Shown here: positions 19,096 through 29,600 of the stretch, piece by piece
Layout of the letters: each line of letters starts with the position of its first letter
Numbering within the stretch: position 1 is the stretch's first letter
Source of the DNA: Neolewinella aquimaris
GTDB lineage: Bacteria > Bacteroidota > Bacteroidia > Chitinophagales > Saprospiraceae
DNA length: 64,000 nt
Reading direction: 5' to 3'
Assembly (NCBI RefSeq): GCF_014197245.1
Contig: NZ_JACIFF010000001.1
Coordinates: 496,001 to 560,000, forward strand
Position numbers and translations under genes: made by a program
Notes under the pieces: generated by a model
Told to the model about the DNA's origin: nothing
The model's database searches: none
Seen by the model: only the letters and a program-made list of their open reading frames with translations

Positions 19096-20145
19096 ATGGC
19101 CATGTTAAACTTTGGCGGCACGGAAGAGAAGGTCGTCACCCGGGAAGAATTTCCCCTCGATAAAGCCCGCAAGGTACTTAAGGACGAAACCATTGCGGTC
19201 ATCGGCTACGGCGTACAGGGACCGGGCCAGAGCATGAACCTCCGCGATAATGGATTCAATGTCATCGTCGGTCAGCGAAAGGGCGGCAGCAGCTGGGACA
19301 AAGCGGTCAAGGACGGCTGGGTTCCCGGCGAAACGCTGTTCCCAATTGAGGAGGCCGCCGACCGGGGTACCATCATCCAGTACCTGCTCTCCGACGCCGC
19401 CCAGATCGAGGTATGGCCCAAGATCAAGCCCTACCTGACTCCCGGTAAGGCCCTCTACTTCAGCCACGGCTTCGGAATTACCTACAACGACCAGACCCAA
19501 ATCGTAGCTCCGGAGGGCGTAGACGTCATCCTGGTAGCCCCCAAGGGATCGGGCACCAGCCTGCGCCGCCTCTTTCTGGCCGGCCGCGGACTCAACAGCA
19601 GCTACGCCATCGACAAGGATGCGACGGGTCGCGCCTACGAGCGCGTCATTGCCCTCGGCATCGGCGTAGGATCCGGTTACCTGTTCGAGACGGACTTCCA
19701 GCGGGAAGTATACAGTGACCTGACCGGTGAACGGGGCACCCTCATGGGAGCCATTCAGGGAATCTTCGAGGCCCAGTACGACGTCCTGCGCGCCAATGGC
19801 CACACGCCCTCGGAAGCATTCAACGAGACCGTCGAAGAACTGACGCAGAGCCTGATGCCGCTCGTCGCCGAGAACGGCATGGACTGGATGTACGCCAACT
19901 GCTCGACCACCGCCCAGCGTGGTGCCCTCGACTGGAAGGACAAATTCCGCGATGCCGTCAAGCCCGTTTTCGAAGATCTGTACGAGAGTGTCTCCAGCGG
20001 TAAGGAAGCCAAACGGAGCATCGACCTGAACAGCCAGGGGGACTACCGCGTCAAACTCGAGGCCGAACTGAAGGAGCTCAACGACAGCGAAATGTGGCAA
20101 GCCGGCCGTACCGTTCGGTCGCTGCGTCCGGAAAACGCCGAGTAG
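19096..20145 (+). CDS. ilvC: Ketol-acid reductoisomerase
   Basis: 349 residues from the ATG at 19096 (MAMLNFGG). The Rossmann motif GYGVQGPGQSMNLRDNG (near 36) and the cofactor loop GQRKGGSSW are the variant seen in Bacteroidota KARI proteins. The C-terminal knotted domain has ETDFQREVYSDLTGERGTLMGAIQGIFEAQ with the metal ligands. It isomerises and reduces acetolactate or acetohydroxybutyrate for valine, leucine and isoleucine synthesis. No other ilv or leu gene is adjacent (ilvA is 10 kb away on the other strand), so it is an isolated pathway gene. CATCTTTG at 19063-19070 is a possible -7 element. Confidence 0.93.
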   Translation: MAMLNFGGTEEKVVTREEFPLDKARKVLKDETIAVIGYGVQGPGQSMNLRDNGFNVIVGQRKGGSSWDKAVKDGWVPGETLFPIEEAADRGTIIQYLLSDAAQIEVWPKIKPYLTPGKALYFSHGFGITYNDQTQIVAPEGVDVILVAPKGSGTSLRRLFLAGRGLNSSYAIDKDATGRAYERVIALGIGVGSGYLFETDFQREVYSDLTGERGTLMGAIQGIFEAQYDVLRANGHTPSEAFNETVEELTQSLMPLVAENGMDWMYANCSTTAQRGALDWKDKFRDAVKPVFEDLYESVSSGKEAKRSIDLNSQGDYRVKLEAELKELNDSEMWQAGRTVRSLRPENAE

Positions 20146-20250
20146 CGCGTTAACCAAATCCACATACCGGCGTTGGATGGAGGTGGCTTTTGTCTAGTGC
20201 ACATTGCACCTGCGGCCCCGCCCTTTGCTTTTTTCCATACCAGCCCCCTT

Positions 20251-21906
20251 ATGTACGCTACCCAGGAACGTCAGGCCAAACTCGATCGCCTCGCCAGCAC
20301 CCATTTTGATCTTCTCGTAATCGGAGGGGGCATCACGGGTGCCGGCGTGGCGCTCGACGCGGCCAGTCGCGGACTAAACGTGGCCCTGATTGAGCGCAAC
20401 GATTTTGCCTCGGGCACGAGTTCGAAGTCGACCAAGCTTATTCACGGCGGACTGCGCTACCTGAAGAACCTGGAGATCGGCCTGGTGCGTGAGGTCGGGC
20501 AGGAACGCGCCGTCGTGCACAAGCTCGCGCCCCACCTCGTACGGCCCGAAAAAATGCTGCTTCCCCTGGTCGAGGGCGGCTCACTCGGTAAGCTCACAAC
20601 AAGTATGGCCCTGTGGGTCTACGACTTCTTGGCCGACGTAGAGGGGGACGACAAGCGGGTCATGCTGACTAAGGAGGAAACCCGCGAAATGGAGCCCCTG
20701 CTCCGCGACGATATCCTCACCGGTGGCGGATTCTATGCGGAATACCGTACGGATGACGCCCGGCTCACCATCGAGAACATCAAGACCGCCGAACAACACG
20801 GCGCCCTGGCCGCGAACTACGTGGAGGCGACCGACTTCGAGTACGACGAAGACCACCAGATTAGTGCCGTACGCTGCCGCGACCGGTTCTCGGACCGGGA
20901 GTTGACGATCAATTGCGACCACGTGATCAGCTCCGCCGGGCCGTGGGTCGACGACCTGCGCAAGATCGACAAGAGCATGAACAACAAGCGCCTCTTTCTT
21001 TCGAAGGGGGTGCACATCGTCGTTGCCCGGGAGCGTCTTCCCCTCGCCCACGCTTGTTACTTCGACGTGGACGACGGCCGGATGCTTTTTGCCATTCCCC
21101 GCCTTCGCTGCACGTACATCGGCACTACCGATACCCCGTACAAAGGCGACCCGAATGCCGTGCCCGTCCACCTCGAGGACGTGGAATATTTGCTGCGGGC
21201 CACCAACCAGATTTTTCCTACCGTCGACCTGAAGGTTGAGGACGTGGAATCCAGCTGGGCGGGCGTGCGGCCCCTGATCTTCGAGGAGGGGAAGAAGGCA
21301 GGAGAGATGTCGCGAAAGGATGAAATATTCGAGAGCGACTCCGGTCTGTTGAGCATCGCCGGTGGCAAACTCACCGGGTACCGAAAAATGGCCGAACGGG
21401 TGGTAGACCGCCTGGGCAAGCAACTGCACGACGAGGGGGAGGACCTTGAAAAGAACACCACACGGGCCATTATTCTGACCGGCGGGCCATTTAAGGATTT
21501 TGAGGAGGTGCTGACTTACGAAAAGACCATTGCCGGAATGCTGGAGGCGGTAAGTTTAGCCCCCGACCGTGCTGGCTATCTCGTTGCGAATTACGGGAAG
21601 CAAAGTCCGGAAATTATCGAGCTGGCCGCCGGGCGAAGTGAGTCTACTGATGTGGGCAGACTGGCTGCTGCGGAGGCGGAGTGGTGCATTAAAAACGAAC
21701 TGGCCGTGTATCCGCTCGACTGGGTCGAACGCCGGTCGGGCCGTTTGTACTTCGACATGCCCAGCATTGCGCCCATCCTCGACGACGTACTCAACGTGTT
21801 TGCCGATGCTTACGGATACACGGAGGCGGATCGGGAGCGGGAACGTCGGCGGGTAACGGAAGCGATCGATTGGGTGAGTACATTCAGTTCGGCAGATAAC
21901 AATTAG
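20251..21906 (+). CDS. glpD: Aerobic glycerol-3-phosphate dehydrogenase
   Basis: 551 residues from the ATG at 20251 (MYATQERQ). The FAD-binding N-terminus LLVIGGGITGAGVALDAASRG, FASGTSSKSTKLIHGGLRYL, SWAGVRPLI and the C-terminal GlpD domain (ENEL-type region KNELAVYPLDWVERRSGRLYFD) are all present. It oxidises glycerol-3-phosphate to dihydroxyacetone phosphate at the membrane and passes electrons to quinone, here probably menaquinone. Length matches the family. No glpK or glpF is nearby. Confidence 0.93.
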   Translation: MYATQERQAKLDRLASTHFDLLVIGGGITGAGVALDAASRGLNVALIERNDFASGTSSKSTKLIHGGLRYLKNLEIGLVREVGQERAVVHKLAPHLVRPEKMLLPLVEGGSLGKLTTSMALWVYDFLADVEGDDKRVMLTKEETREMEPLLRDDILTGGGFYAEYRTDDARLTIENIKTAEQHGALAANYVEATDFEYDEDHQISAVRCRDRFSDRELTINCDHVISSAGPWVDDLRKIDKSMNNKRLFLSKGVHIVVARERLPLAHACYFDVDDGRMLFAIPRLRCTYIGTTDTPYKGDPNAVPVHLEDVEYLLRATNQIFPTVDLKVEDVESSWAGVRPLIFEEGKKAGEMSRKDEIFESDSGLLSIAGGKLTGYRKMAERVVDRLGKQLHDEGEDLEKNTTRAIILTGGPFKDFEEVLTYEKTIAGMLEAVSLAPDRAGYLVANYGKQSPEIIELAAGRSESTDVGRLAAAEAEWCIKNELAVYPLDWVERRSGRLYFDMPSIAPILDDVLNVFADAYGYTEADRERERRRVTEAIDWVSTFSSADNN

Positions 21907-21939
21907 TGGCCCTTCTTGTTAGGCGGTAAAAGCCGTCCT

Positions 21940-22404
21940 ATGACTTCGGAGGTATCGATTTTTGCGCGCCGGGTGGACCCGGTCCTGCAGGCGGGGGTGA
22001 TCCTGGGGATCGTATTGGTAGTGGATGTTTTTAGTCTCATTATCTCCGGTACGAACACGGTGGGGGTGAGCAATCGCTTCCCCTGGTTGTGTGCCGCCAG
22101 CTTCATGCTTTTCTTCGCCCTCTTCAACGCGGTACTTAGTGCGTCCGCTCCGAATACCGCCAGGTACTGGGGCCGGAGTTTGTACAGCTTCATGGGACTT
22201 GCCCTGGGGGCGGGGCTGCTGGCCTGGGCCTTTAGTGGACTCACTATCTCCGAGGCCGGGTCTTACCGGTGGATCTACCTCGTTGTCACGGTGGGTTACC
22301 TGGTATTTCTGGGGATGATTTCCCTGATCAAGAACGTCGTGAATTTCGCCCAGCGGGAAGAATGGAACAAACCCCGCCTGAAGAACCGTCAGCGGGAGGA
22401 TTAA
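21940..22404 (+). CDS. Four-helix membrane protein, unknown function
   Basis: 154 residues from the ATG at 21940 (MTSEVSIFARRVDPV); a TTG 24 nt earlier is less likely. Four hydrophobic segments (about 16-38, 48-66, 76-100 and 108-130) and a basic C-terminal tail (KPRLKNRQRED) can be seen. I do not recognise the family. It lies 33 nt after glpD and just before the mutS2 promoter, so it may be co-transcribed with glpD. Confidence 0.7.
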   Translation: MTSEVSIFARRVDPVLQAGVILGIVLVVDVFSLIISGTNTVGVSNRFPWLCAASFMLFFALFNAVLSASAPNTARYWGRSLYSFMGLALGAGLLAWAFSGLTISEAGSYRWIYLVVTVGYLVFLGMISLIKNVVNFAQREEWNKPRLKNRQRED

Positions 22405-22429
22405 CCAACCATCGCCCGTTCTGAACGGT

Positions 22430-22437
22430 TATCTTTC
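22430..22437 (+). promoter_or_regulatory. Putative -7 promoter element (TATCTTTC) of mutS2
   Basis: Seven of eight positions of TAnnTTTG, 19 nt upstream of the mutS2 ATG. Confidence 0.45.
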
Positions 22438-22456
22438 CTTAGTCGCGTTATATTCT

Positions 22457-24844
22457 ATGCAGTTACTCCCCGAGGATACGTTCGAGAAGCTTGAATTTGA
22501 TAAGGTGCTCACGCTGCTGGAGCGGCAGTGCAACGGCGAGATTGGGCGACAGGCCGCACGGGACCTTATGCCCTCCGTCAAGGTCACCGAGGTTAACCGC
22601 TGGCTCGACGAAGTTACCGAGTACCGTCAGGGTACCGATGAGCGAAATATGTTTACGATCGGTGCGTACGACGACATCAGCGAGGAACTTCGTGCCCTCC
22701 GCGTGGAGGGCTACGTACTGGTAGAAAGCGGTCTGGCCAAGCTGAACGTACTGCTCCTGCAGGCGAAGCAAATCTTTACCTTTTTCGGTCCCGCCGGTCG
22801 GCAATCGGCCTACGAGAATCTATATGCGGTCGTGCGGCAGGTGGATTACGTCCCGGAGCTTTCCGCCGCTATTGAGGCGGTCATCGATGCGGAAGGCAAC
22901 ATCCGGTCGGATGCATCGGAGGAATTATCGCGCATACGGCGGCTCATCGGCAGCAAACAGCGGGAAGTGGAGAAGGCTTTCCGGTCGGTTATCGAGAAGT
23001 ACCGCCGAGCCGGATACCTGAGTGATACCGTGGAGAGTTTCCGCAACGGGCGCCGGGTGCTTACGGTACCGAGCGAGCACAAGCGGCAGATCAGGGGCAT
23101 CATCCACGATGAGTCGGCCACCGGTAAAACCGCCTACATCGAGCCCGACGAGGTTATCGGGATCAACAACGACATCTTCGACTTTCAACAGGAAGAGCGC
23201 CGGGAAATCTACCGAATCCTACGGGAGTTATCCGCATCCCTGCGGCCCTACGTTGACCAGATAACCGCTTACCGTGACCTGATCGCCTACTTCGACCTCG
23301 TGCAGGCCAAGGCCGCACTAGCGCGCCAGATGAAGGCCGAGCGCCCGCGGGTAGGCCACCAGCCGAGTATCGGGATACTCGAAGGTCGTCACCCCCTGCT
23401 TTATCTTAAGAACAAACAGTTCGGAAAAAAGACCGTTCCCTTCGACCTTAAACTCAGGGGAAAGAACCGCATCCTGATGTTATCCGGGCCGAATGCCGGG
23501 GGAAAATCCATATCGATGAAATCCGTCGGGCTCATTCAATTGATGGTGCAATCGGGGATGCTGGTGCCGGTAAATGAAGAAAGCGAGCTCGGAATTTTTC
23601 ATAAGGTGTTTGCCGACATCGGCGACCAGCAGAGCATCGAGGATGACCTGTCAACCTATTCCAGTCGCCTCAAGAACGCCCGGGAATTTATCGGTGCGGC
23701 GGACGATCGTACCCTCGTGCTGATTGACGAATTCGGATCCGGTACCGATCCGGCCCTGGGCGGCGCGATTGCGGAGGGCGTGCTACAGGGACTCAACGCG
23801 CGTGCAGTGTACGGCGTGATTACTACGCACTACAGCAACCTGAAAATCTTTGCCTACAACACCCCCGGCATTGTCAACGGCGGCATGAACTTCAATAAGG
23901 ATTCGCTGTCGCCCACCTACGAGCTCAAGGTCGGTCGGCCCGGCTCGAGCTACGCCTTCGAAATCGCACAGAAGAGCGGACTCCCGGGCGAGGTGCTCGC
24001 TTACGCCAAAAAACGCGCCGGCAAAAACGAACGGGCGGTAGACCAACTGCTCGTAGACCTACAGCGGGAAAAACAGGAAACTGAGGAACACCTACGTGCC
24101 CTGGAGCAAAAACAGAAAACGCTGGATGCCCTTACCCGGACGTACGAAGAACTTCACCGCGACATCGAAGTCAGGCGCAAGCGCCTGAAGCTGGAAGCGA
24201 AGGAACAATCCCTCGCGGAAACCGCCAAGTACAACAAGGAGATGGAAAACCTCATCCGCAACCTGCGGGAGGAAAAGAAGATCGACGAGGCGAAGGAGCA
24301 GGCGAAGGCCCTCCGCGAGGAACGGGAGAAGATCAGCGAACAGGTCACCGACCTAAGGGAAAACATCTACTACCAACCCCGGAGCGGCAAGAAGCAACGG
24401 ACCGAATTCCGTGAGGGGGATTACGTAAAACTGCGCACGGGCGGTGCGAGCGGGACCATCGAATCAGTAGACAAGAAGCGAGCCATCCTCATCGTGGGTG
24501 ACCTGCGCCTTACGGCCAATTTGCGCGACCTCGAGCCGGCGGATAATCCCATGACGCTGCGCAAGGAGCGTAGTGTTTCGAGTGACCTGAATGGGGTAGC
24601 GGCGTTCAGCAACAAGCTGGACGTAAGGGGGATGCGCTACGAAGAAGTGCTGAATACTACCCAGGCGTTTGTCGACCAGGCCCTGATGTCCAATGCGAGT
24701 CAGCTGCGTATCGTACACGGAAAGGGGAGTGGTGCCCTTCGCAGGGCCGTGCGCCAAAAACTTAAAGAATACAACCACGAATTTAGCCTGAGCACCCCAC
24801 CGCGGGAGCAGGGCGGAGACGGAGTCACGATTGTCGACCTCTAG
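22457..24844 (+). CDS. mutS2: MutS2 endonuclease/ribosome-collision factor
   Basis: 795 residues. The domain order is MutS core, ABC ATPase (Walker A GPNAGGKSISMK at 344-355, signature DDLSTYSSRLKN, Walker B LVLIDEFGSGTDP), long coiled coil (about 520-640), a KOW-like segment (FREGDYVKLRTGGASGTIES) and a C-terminal Smr domain with LDVRGMRYEE and VHGKGSGALR. MutS2 lacks the mismatch-recognition domain. It is known from other bacteria to suppress recombination or to split collided ribosomes. It is followed after 20 nt by mrp, probably co-transcribed. Confidence 0.94.
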   Translation: MQLLPEDTFEKLEFDKVLTLLERQCNGEIGRQAARDLMPSVKVTEVNRWLDEVTEYRQGTDERNMFTIGAYDDISEELRALRVEGYVLVESGLAKLNVLLLQAKQIFTFFGPAGRQSAYENLYAVVRQVDYVPELSAAIEAVIDAEGNIRSDASEELSRIRRLIGSKQREVEKAFRSVIEKYRRAGYLSDTVESFRNGRRVLTVPSEHKRQIRGIIHDESATGKTAYIEPDEVIGINNDIFDFQQEERREIYRILRELSASLRPYVDQITAYRDLIAYFDLVQAKAALARQMKAERPRVGHQPSIGILEGRHPLLYLKNKQFGKKTVPFDLKLRGKNRILMLSGPNAGGKSISMKSVGLIQLMVQSGMLVPVNEESELGIFHKVFADIGDQQSIEDDLSTYSSRLKNAREFIGAADDRTLVLIDEFGSGTDPALGGAIAEGVLQGLNARAVYGVITTHYSNLKIFAYNTPGIVNGGMNFNKDSLSPTYELKVGRPGSSYAFEIAQKSGLPGEVLAYAKKRAGKNERAVDQLLVDLQREKQETEEHLRALEQKQKTLDALTRTYEELHRDIEVRRKRLKLEAKEQSLAETAKYNKEMENLIRNLREEKKIDEAKEQAKALREEREKISEQVTDLRENIYYQPRSGKKQRTEFREGDYVKLRTGGASGTIESVDKKRAILIVGDLRLTANLRDLEPADNPMTLRKERSVSSDLNGVAAFSNKLDVRGMRYEEVLNTTQAFVDQALMSNASQLRIVHGKGSGALRRAVRQKLKEYNHEFSLSTPPREQGGDGVTIVDL

Positions 24845-24864
24845 CCCCGGCCAAAAACTCACCC

Positions 24865-25977
24865 ATGGAATTAAGTAAAATTGCGGCCGCACTCGCGACG
24901 GTCATGGACCCGAAGACCGGCCAGGACATCATCACCGCCAACATGGTCCTTCACCTGAAGGTCGAACCGCCGAACGTGTCGTTCACGCTTCAGTTGCCCA
25001 AGTTGGATCCGGAATACAAGCAGCAATTGAACTTCGCCTGTCAGGAAGCCGTACTGAACGTCTACCCCGATGCCCAGGTACACGTCCACATGCAAAACCC
25101 CGTCGCGGCACCCGGTGCCGGTCAGGCGGGTGGCCCCCAGAAGGCCAATCCGCTGCCCCACGTCAAAAACGTGATCGCCGTTGCCAGTGGCAAGGGTGGG
25201 GTAGGAAAGAGCACGGTGGCGATCAACCTGGCACTCGGACTACAGGAGCTCGGTGCGGCCGTAGGACTGCTGGATGCGGATGTTTACGGCCCTTCCGCAC
25301 CGACGATGCTCGGTCTCCAGGGACAGAAGCCGAAGGTGGAAAGCATTTACGGAAAGCCTAAAATCAAACCGCTGTACGCTTTTGGACTTCCGGTAATGAG
25401 CACTGGTTTCGTAGTGGATCCGGAACAGGCAATCGTACTACGTGGGCCCCGACTGGCCGGAATCATTAAGCAGTTCATCGAGGAAACCATCTGGCCCCCG
25501 CTGGATTACCTCATCGTCGATCTTCCCCCCGGAACCGGCGATGTTCAGCTCACCTTGGTGCAGGTTGTGAGCGTGACCGGAGCCGTGCTGGTCACCACGC
25601 CCCAGGAAGTCGCTCTGGCCGATGCCGTAAAGGCCATGAATATGTTTTTCCTGGAGAACGTAAGCGTACCCGTACTCGGCGTAGTGGAGAACATGGCCTA
25701 CTTCACCCCGGCGGAGCTTCCCGAAAACAAGTACTACATCTTCGGAAAGGGCGGGGGAAAAACTCTGGCCAAAAAGAGCAACAGTATGCTGCTGGGCCAG
25801 ATTCCGCTGGTGCAGTCCATCCGGGAGGGCGGCGATAGCGGAGAGCCGGCCATCCTGAACAAAGCCGATGAACTTACCCGGGAAGCCTGGCTTACCGTGG
25901 CCCGCAACGTCGCCCGACAGACCGCGCTGCGTAACGAGATGATGGGACCCACACCAATGGTAACCGTGAAGTCGTAA
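24865..25977 (+). CDS. Mrp/NBP35-family iron-sulfur carrier ATPase
   Basis: 370 residues. An N-terminal MIP18/DUF59-like domain (about 1-90) precedes the ParA-like ATPase: deviant Walker A SGKGGVGKSTVAIN (near 108), DADVYGPSAPTMLG, DLPPGTGDVQLTL and TTPQEVALAD. The C-terminal CxxC that holds a bridging cluster in most Mrp proteins is missing; the equivalent segment reads ENMAYFTPAELPENKYYIFG. From memory this holds in other Bacteroidota homologues. It probably loads Fe-S clusters on target proteins, but the missing cysteines make the mechanism less certain. Confidence 0.9.
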   Translation: MELSKIAAALATVMDPKTGQDIITANMVLHLKVEPPNVSFTLQLPKLDPEYKQQLNFACQEAVLNVYPDAQVHVHMQNPVAAPGAGQAGGPQKANPLPHVKNVIAVASGKGGVGKSTVAINLALGLQELGAAVGLLDADVYGPSAPTMLGLQGQKPKVESIYGKPKIKPLYAFGLPVMSTGFVVDPEQAIVLRGPRLAGIIKQFIEETIWPPLDYLIVDLPPGTGDVQLTLVQVVSVTGAVLVTTPQEVALADAVKAMNMFFLENVSVPVLGVVENMAYFTPAELPENKYYIFGKGGGKTLAKKSNSMLLGQIPLVQSIREGGDSGEPAILNKADELTREAWLTVARNVARQTALRNEMMGPTPMVTVKS

Positions 25978-25980
25978 CCC

Positions 25981-26661
25981 CTACTGAATAAAGGGAGCCA
26001 GCACCCGTTGGACGGCCTCGTTCAGGTTGGCGATGGCAAGGGGCATATTCCAGGCATCGCGATTACGCGGTTCGACGTAGTTGCTAATGGATCGCAGTTG
26101 CAGGGCGGCCACTTCGCACGATATACAGGCATAGAAAAATGCCGCACCTTCCATACTCTCTACCTGTACGTCGGGAAAGTCGGTTTTGATGCGCTGTAGC
26201 GAAGTGGCACTCCCCGTTGTGCGATTGACCGTTCCCCCGGCCACGGTAGGATAGGGCAGGATCGCCGAGGGACCAGCTGGAATCAGTACACCGTCCTCAC
26301 GGAACGGATGGGCGGGAGGAAATCCGAAGGCGGCGGGCTGCAGCAGGGCGCCGTCCCTGTCCTCCGCTCCGAGGTCCATCGTTCGATCACTAACGACATT
26401 CACTACCTGCCCCAACTGAAGCGACCGGTCGAGTGCCCCCCCCACGCCGGCCTGAATAGCAAGGTTTACGGGAGCATCGGGCCGAAAGATTTGCCCGAGC
26501 GTAAAGGCCGTCGTCATGCTCCCGATTCCTCCGAAGGCTACCGCTACCTCGCAACGGGGAAAGGAGAGCACGTTCTCGCGCGAGCCGGTGGAGCGTTGTC
26601 GCAACCACTGGACCGTTGGGAGCACCTCGGGCGGGGTGGCGGCCAGGAGCAGGATCCTCAA
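25981..26661 (-). CDS. mqnB: Futalosine hydrolase
   Basis: 226 residues starting at a TTG whose last two bases overlap the TGA of the upstream helicase gene, implying coupled translation. The nucleoside-phosphorylase fold is seen in VAFGGIGSMTTAFTLG, IQAGVGGALDRSLQLGQVV and VESMEGAAFFYAC (the MEGA motif that binds ribose). It is the MqnB type of the futalosine route, which cleaves futalosine to dehypoxanthine futalosine for menaquinone. Methylthioadenosine nucleosidase is the nearest alternative. Other mqn genes are not in the window. Confidence 0.85.
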   Translation of the reverse strand: MRILLLAATPPEVLPTVQWLRQRSTGSRENVLSFPRCEVAVAFGGIGSMTTAFTLGQIFRPDAPVNLAIQAGVGGALDRSLQLGQVVNVVSDRTMDLGAEDRDGALLQPAAFGFPPAHPFREDGVLIPAGPSAILPYPTVAGGTVNRTTGSATSLQRIKTDFPDVQVESMEGAAFFYACISCEVAALQLRSISNYVEPRNRDAWNMPLAIANLNEAVQRVLAPFIQ

Positions 26662-29600
26662 AGTACGACTTCGTTCAGGCAGCCGGTGGCTGGAAGGTGC
26701 AGGAATGCGGCCGCTACCTTGCCGCCGTGAATGCGTTCAATGAGCTCTGACTGCAGGCGAAGTTCGGCCATTCTAGCGCCCATTTGGGCCTGGTACTGCT
26801 TGGGTCCTAGGCAGACGTCCTGGATCAGGACGCACGCTCCACCGGGCATTTCACCGAGAAAGTCGATGGTGCCGCGGTACCGGCGTCCGCCAAGTTCACC
26901 CCGCAGGGGCCAATTGCGTACGATGTTGGCGTCCGGCCAATTGCCATCCGTAAACTGTTGAAACGAATTCGCCGCGGCGATCAGCTGGTCGGGGGCCACT
27001 TCACCCCCGGGCCTGAAGTTGGCAAGCAGTCCGTAAGCCAATTCTTCCCGAACGGCATCACCCGACCGAGGTCCCGGATCACCGGCGATAAAGCTGCTGA
27101 TGCACCTGGCATACAGTCGGAGATCGGTTGCCGGGTCGGGTTCTGCAGGATGAAAATAGGCGTAGGTCTCTCCGGCAGTTGAGGAGCCGTAACGCATCAC
27201 CAAAAACTCTTCGTCGACCAACTGCGAGGTGTACGTCCTGCGCCCCGGCCGCTCCCCTACGAGAAACGGAATGGGCGAATGCACCATGGGCGATCGGGGT
27301 TGGCTGGTCGGTTCGGTGTAGTGGCGATTCGTCTTATCCACGTCGTGGCCCGCCCAGCTGAAGGGGGTTTCCGTAGTCGCCGGTTCCAGCACGGTGGTGG
27401 TCTTTCCGCCCCGCCCGTACACGCGATCTACCCAGGGAGCTCCCGGTTTGCCGGTCGGCAGGATCAGGTAGTCCCGGGCTCTGGTGAAGCCAACATAGAG
27501 CAACCTGGCCTCTTCGGCCAGCGCTTCGGTAACGGCTTGGTCCTTGTATTCACTCTCATCCAGGGCATCCACCCAGGGAATGCCTCCCGACAGTCGGTCG
27601 TAGGGATTAACCCAGTAGCGCAACCACCGATCGGCCAGCGGATTGGAGAGGTCCACGGCGGCCTGAGGGTCATCGGGAATTACGGCCCGGCCCCACACGC
27701 CGGCCCGAAGGCTCTGGTCGAGGTTGAAGCAAATTACCGCCGGCCATTCCAGTCCTTTACTGCGGTGGTACGTCATTACGTTGACGGCCTCCGGACGTTC
27801 CCCGGCGCCCTGTTTGTCCTCCCGCTCGCGCAGGAGTTGGTTGAGGTACAGCAGGTAGCCCCCGAGGGAAGCGGCCCGGTGCTGCCGGTGACAGTTGTCT
27901 TCGTACGCCACCGCCAGTCTCCGCAGTTCGTCGATGTTGCTCAGTCGCTGTTCCCCGTCGCCCCAGGCTACCGCGATGCGACGCAGGTCAATCCGCTCGA
28001 GCACGATATTAAGAATTTCACTGGTGGAATACTCGGCGGTAATGGCCCGCAAATCCTCTAACCGTTCGAGCAATTCCAGTTCACTTCCCCAGGTGCTTTC
28101 GTGCTGTTCCGATTCCAGGTGGGCCAGTCGGTGATCGATGATGTCGGTAAGGCTGTGGCGGCAGCCGAAGAGCATGATCTCAGCTACCGACAGGCTGTCG
28201 CCGCCGTTCAGCATATACTTTAGGCAGGCAAGCAGGAGCGTTGCTTCCGCCGTTTCGAGCAATCCGGTGCGGGCGATCGCGGCGGGGATTCCCTGTCCGG
28301 ACAGTGCCTCCGCAACGGCTACGCAGCCGTAGTTGGAACGGCAGAGAATTGCAATGTCTCCGGCGCGAAGTGGACGTTCCTCGGCACTTCCCTTGGGCAA
28401 GATGAGTGGAGGATTTGCCAGCAATTCACGAATGGCCTTTGCGAGCGTAGCCTGCATAAAGGCAATGCTGTGCCTGCCTTTTCCCTCGACCTCGAAGTGC
28501 CAGTGTACAAGCCCCGCACGACCCCGCAGTCCGCAACTTTCGGGCGGTGCGAACTTTGACCCCTCCCGTTTTCTGACTGGCTCCAGGGCAACCTCCTCGG
28601 GTTTAAATTCCGGAAAGGCATTGACGAACAGGCTGTTGCAGGAGTATACGATGTCTTCCCGACTGCGCCAGCTCTGCGTCTGAATGTTGGCCGGGTCGAT
28701 CGGTCCGTTGGCATTCATCACGGCGGCCATCAGCCGGGGTTCCGCACCCCGGAATCCGTAGATGGATTGTTTCGGGTCACCGACCCAGATACTTCGCTTG
28801 GCGAGCTGGCTTAGCCGTAGAAAGATTGCCAACTGGATCGGTGAAGTATCCTGAAATTCATCGACCATCAGTAGGTCCAATTCGCGGGATAAGGCGGCCC
28901 GAACGCTCGGATGGTCGAGCAACTGCAAAACCAGCACTTCCATGTCGGTGTAGTCTATCCGACCCCGGTTCTTCTTGTACCGGTCGTACTCCTCGATGGA
29001 TGCTCGGGCACAGTCGAACAGCAGATCCTGGTAGTCCTTCAGGTCATCCTGAAAGGCACCGAGCGCGGCGTGTTGTGCCCCGATTTCGACGAGTTCGGCG
29101 ACCAGGCTGCGGCTCTTCGCGCCGACCTCCCGCTCGTAACGACCCATCTTGGCGTAGTCCAACCACGGCAGGTAGTCGCGGTGCTTCAGGGTCTGGAGGG
29201 CGGTGCGAAGGGAAACGGCCGCCGATTCACTCTTTTTCGTTCCGTCGGCCTCATTCGCAAAAATGGCCTCGTAGGTTTCCTTCAGTACCCGCTGTATCCG
29301 GGTGTTGTACTGCGCGAGGGTGAGGGTAGGGTGGCGATCGGGCAGGAACTCGGCCAGTTTCTCCCAACTGTTGCGTTTGCTGCGTTCGATGTCCTCCGGG
29401 CTGAAGTTGTTTCCCCGAATGATCTCTACCAGTCCCAGGACGTCCTTGCGCCAATTGTATTTTTCGCCATTGCGGCTCAGGGACAGCTTATCGCACAGCA
29501 GTTCGATGTGGCGGATCTGTTCGAGGCTGATCACCGCGGCCATGCTCAGGTTGAACAGCCGCTGGTCGTCGCCGTCGGCAATGATGTCGACTTTGGGGCT

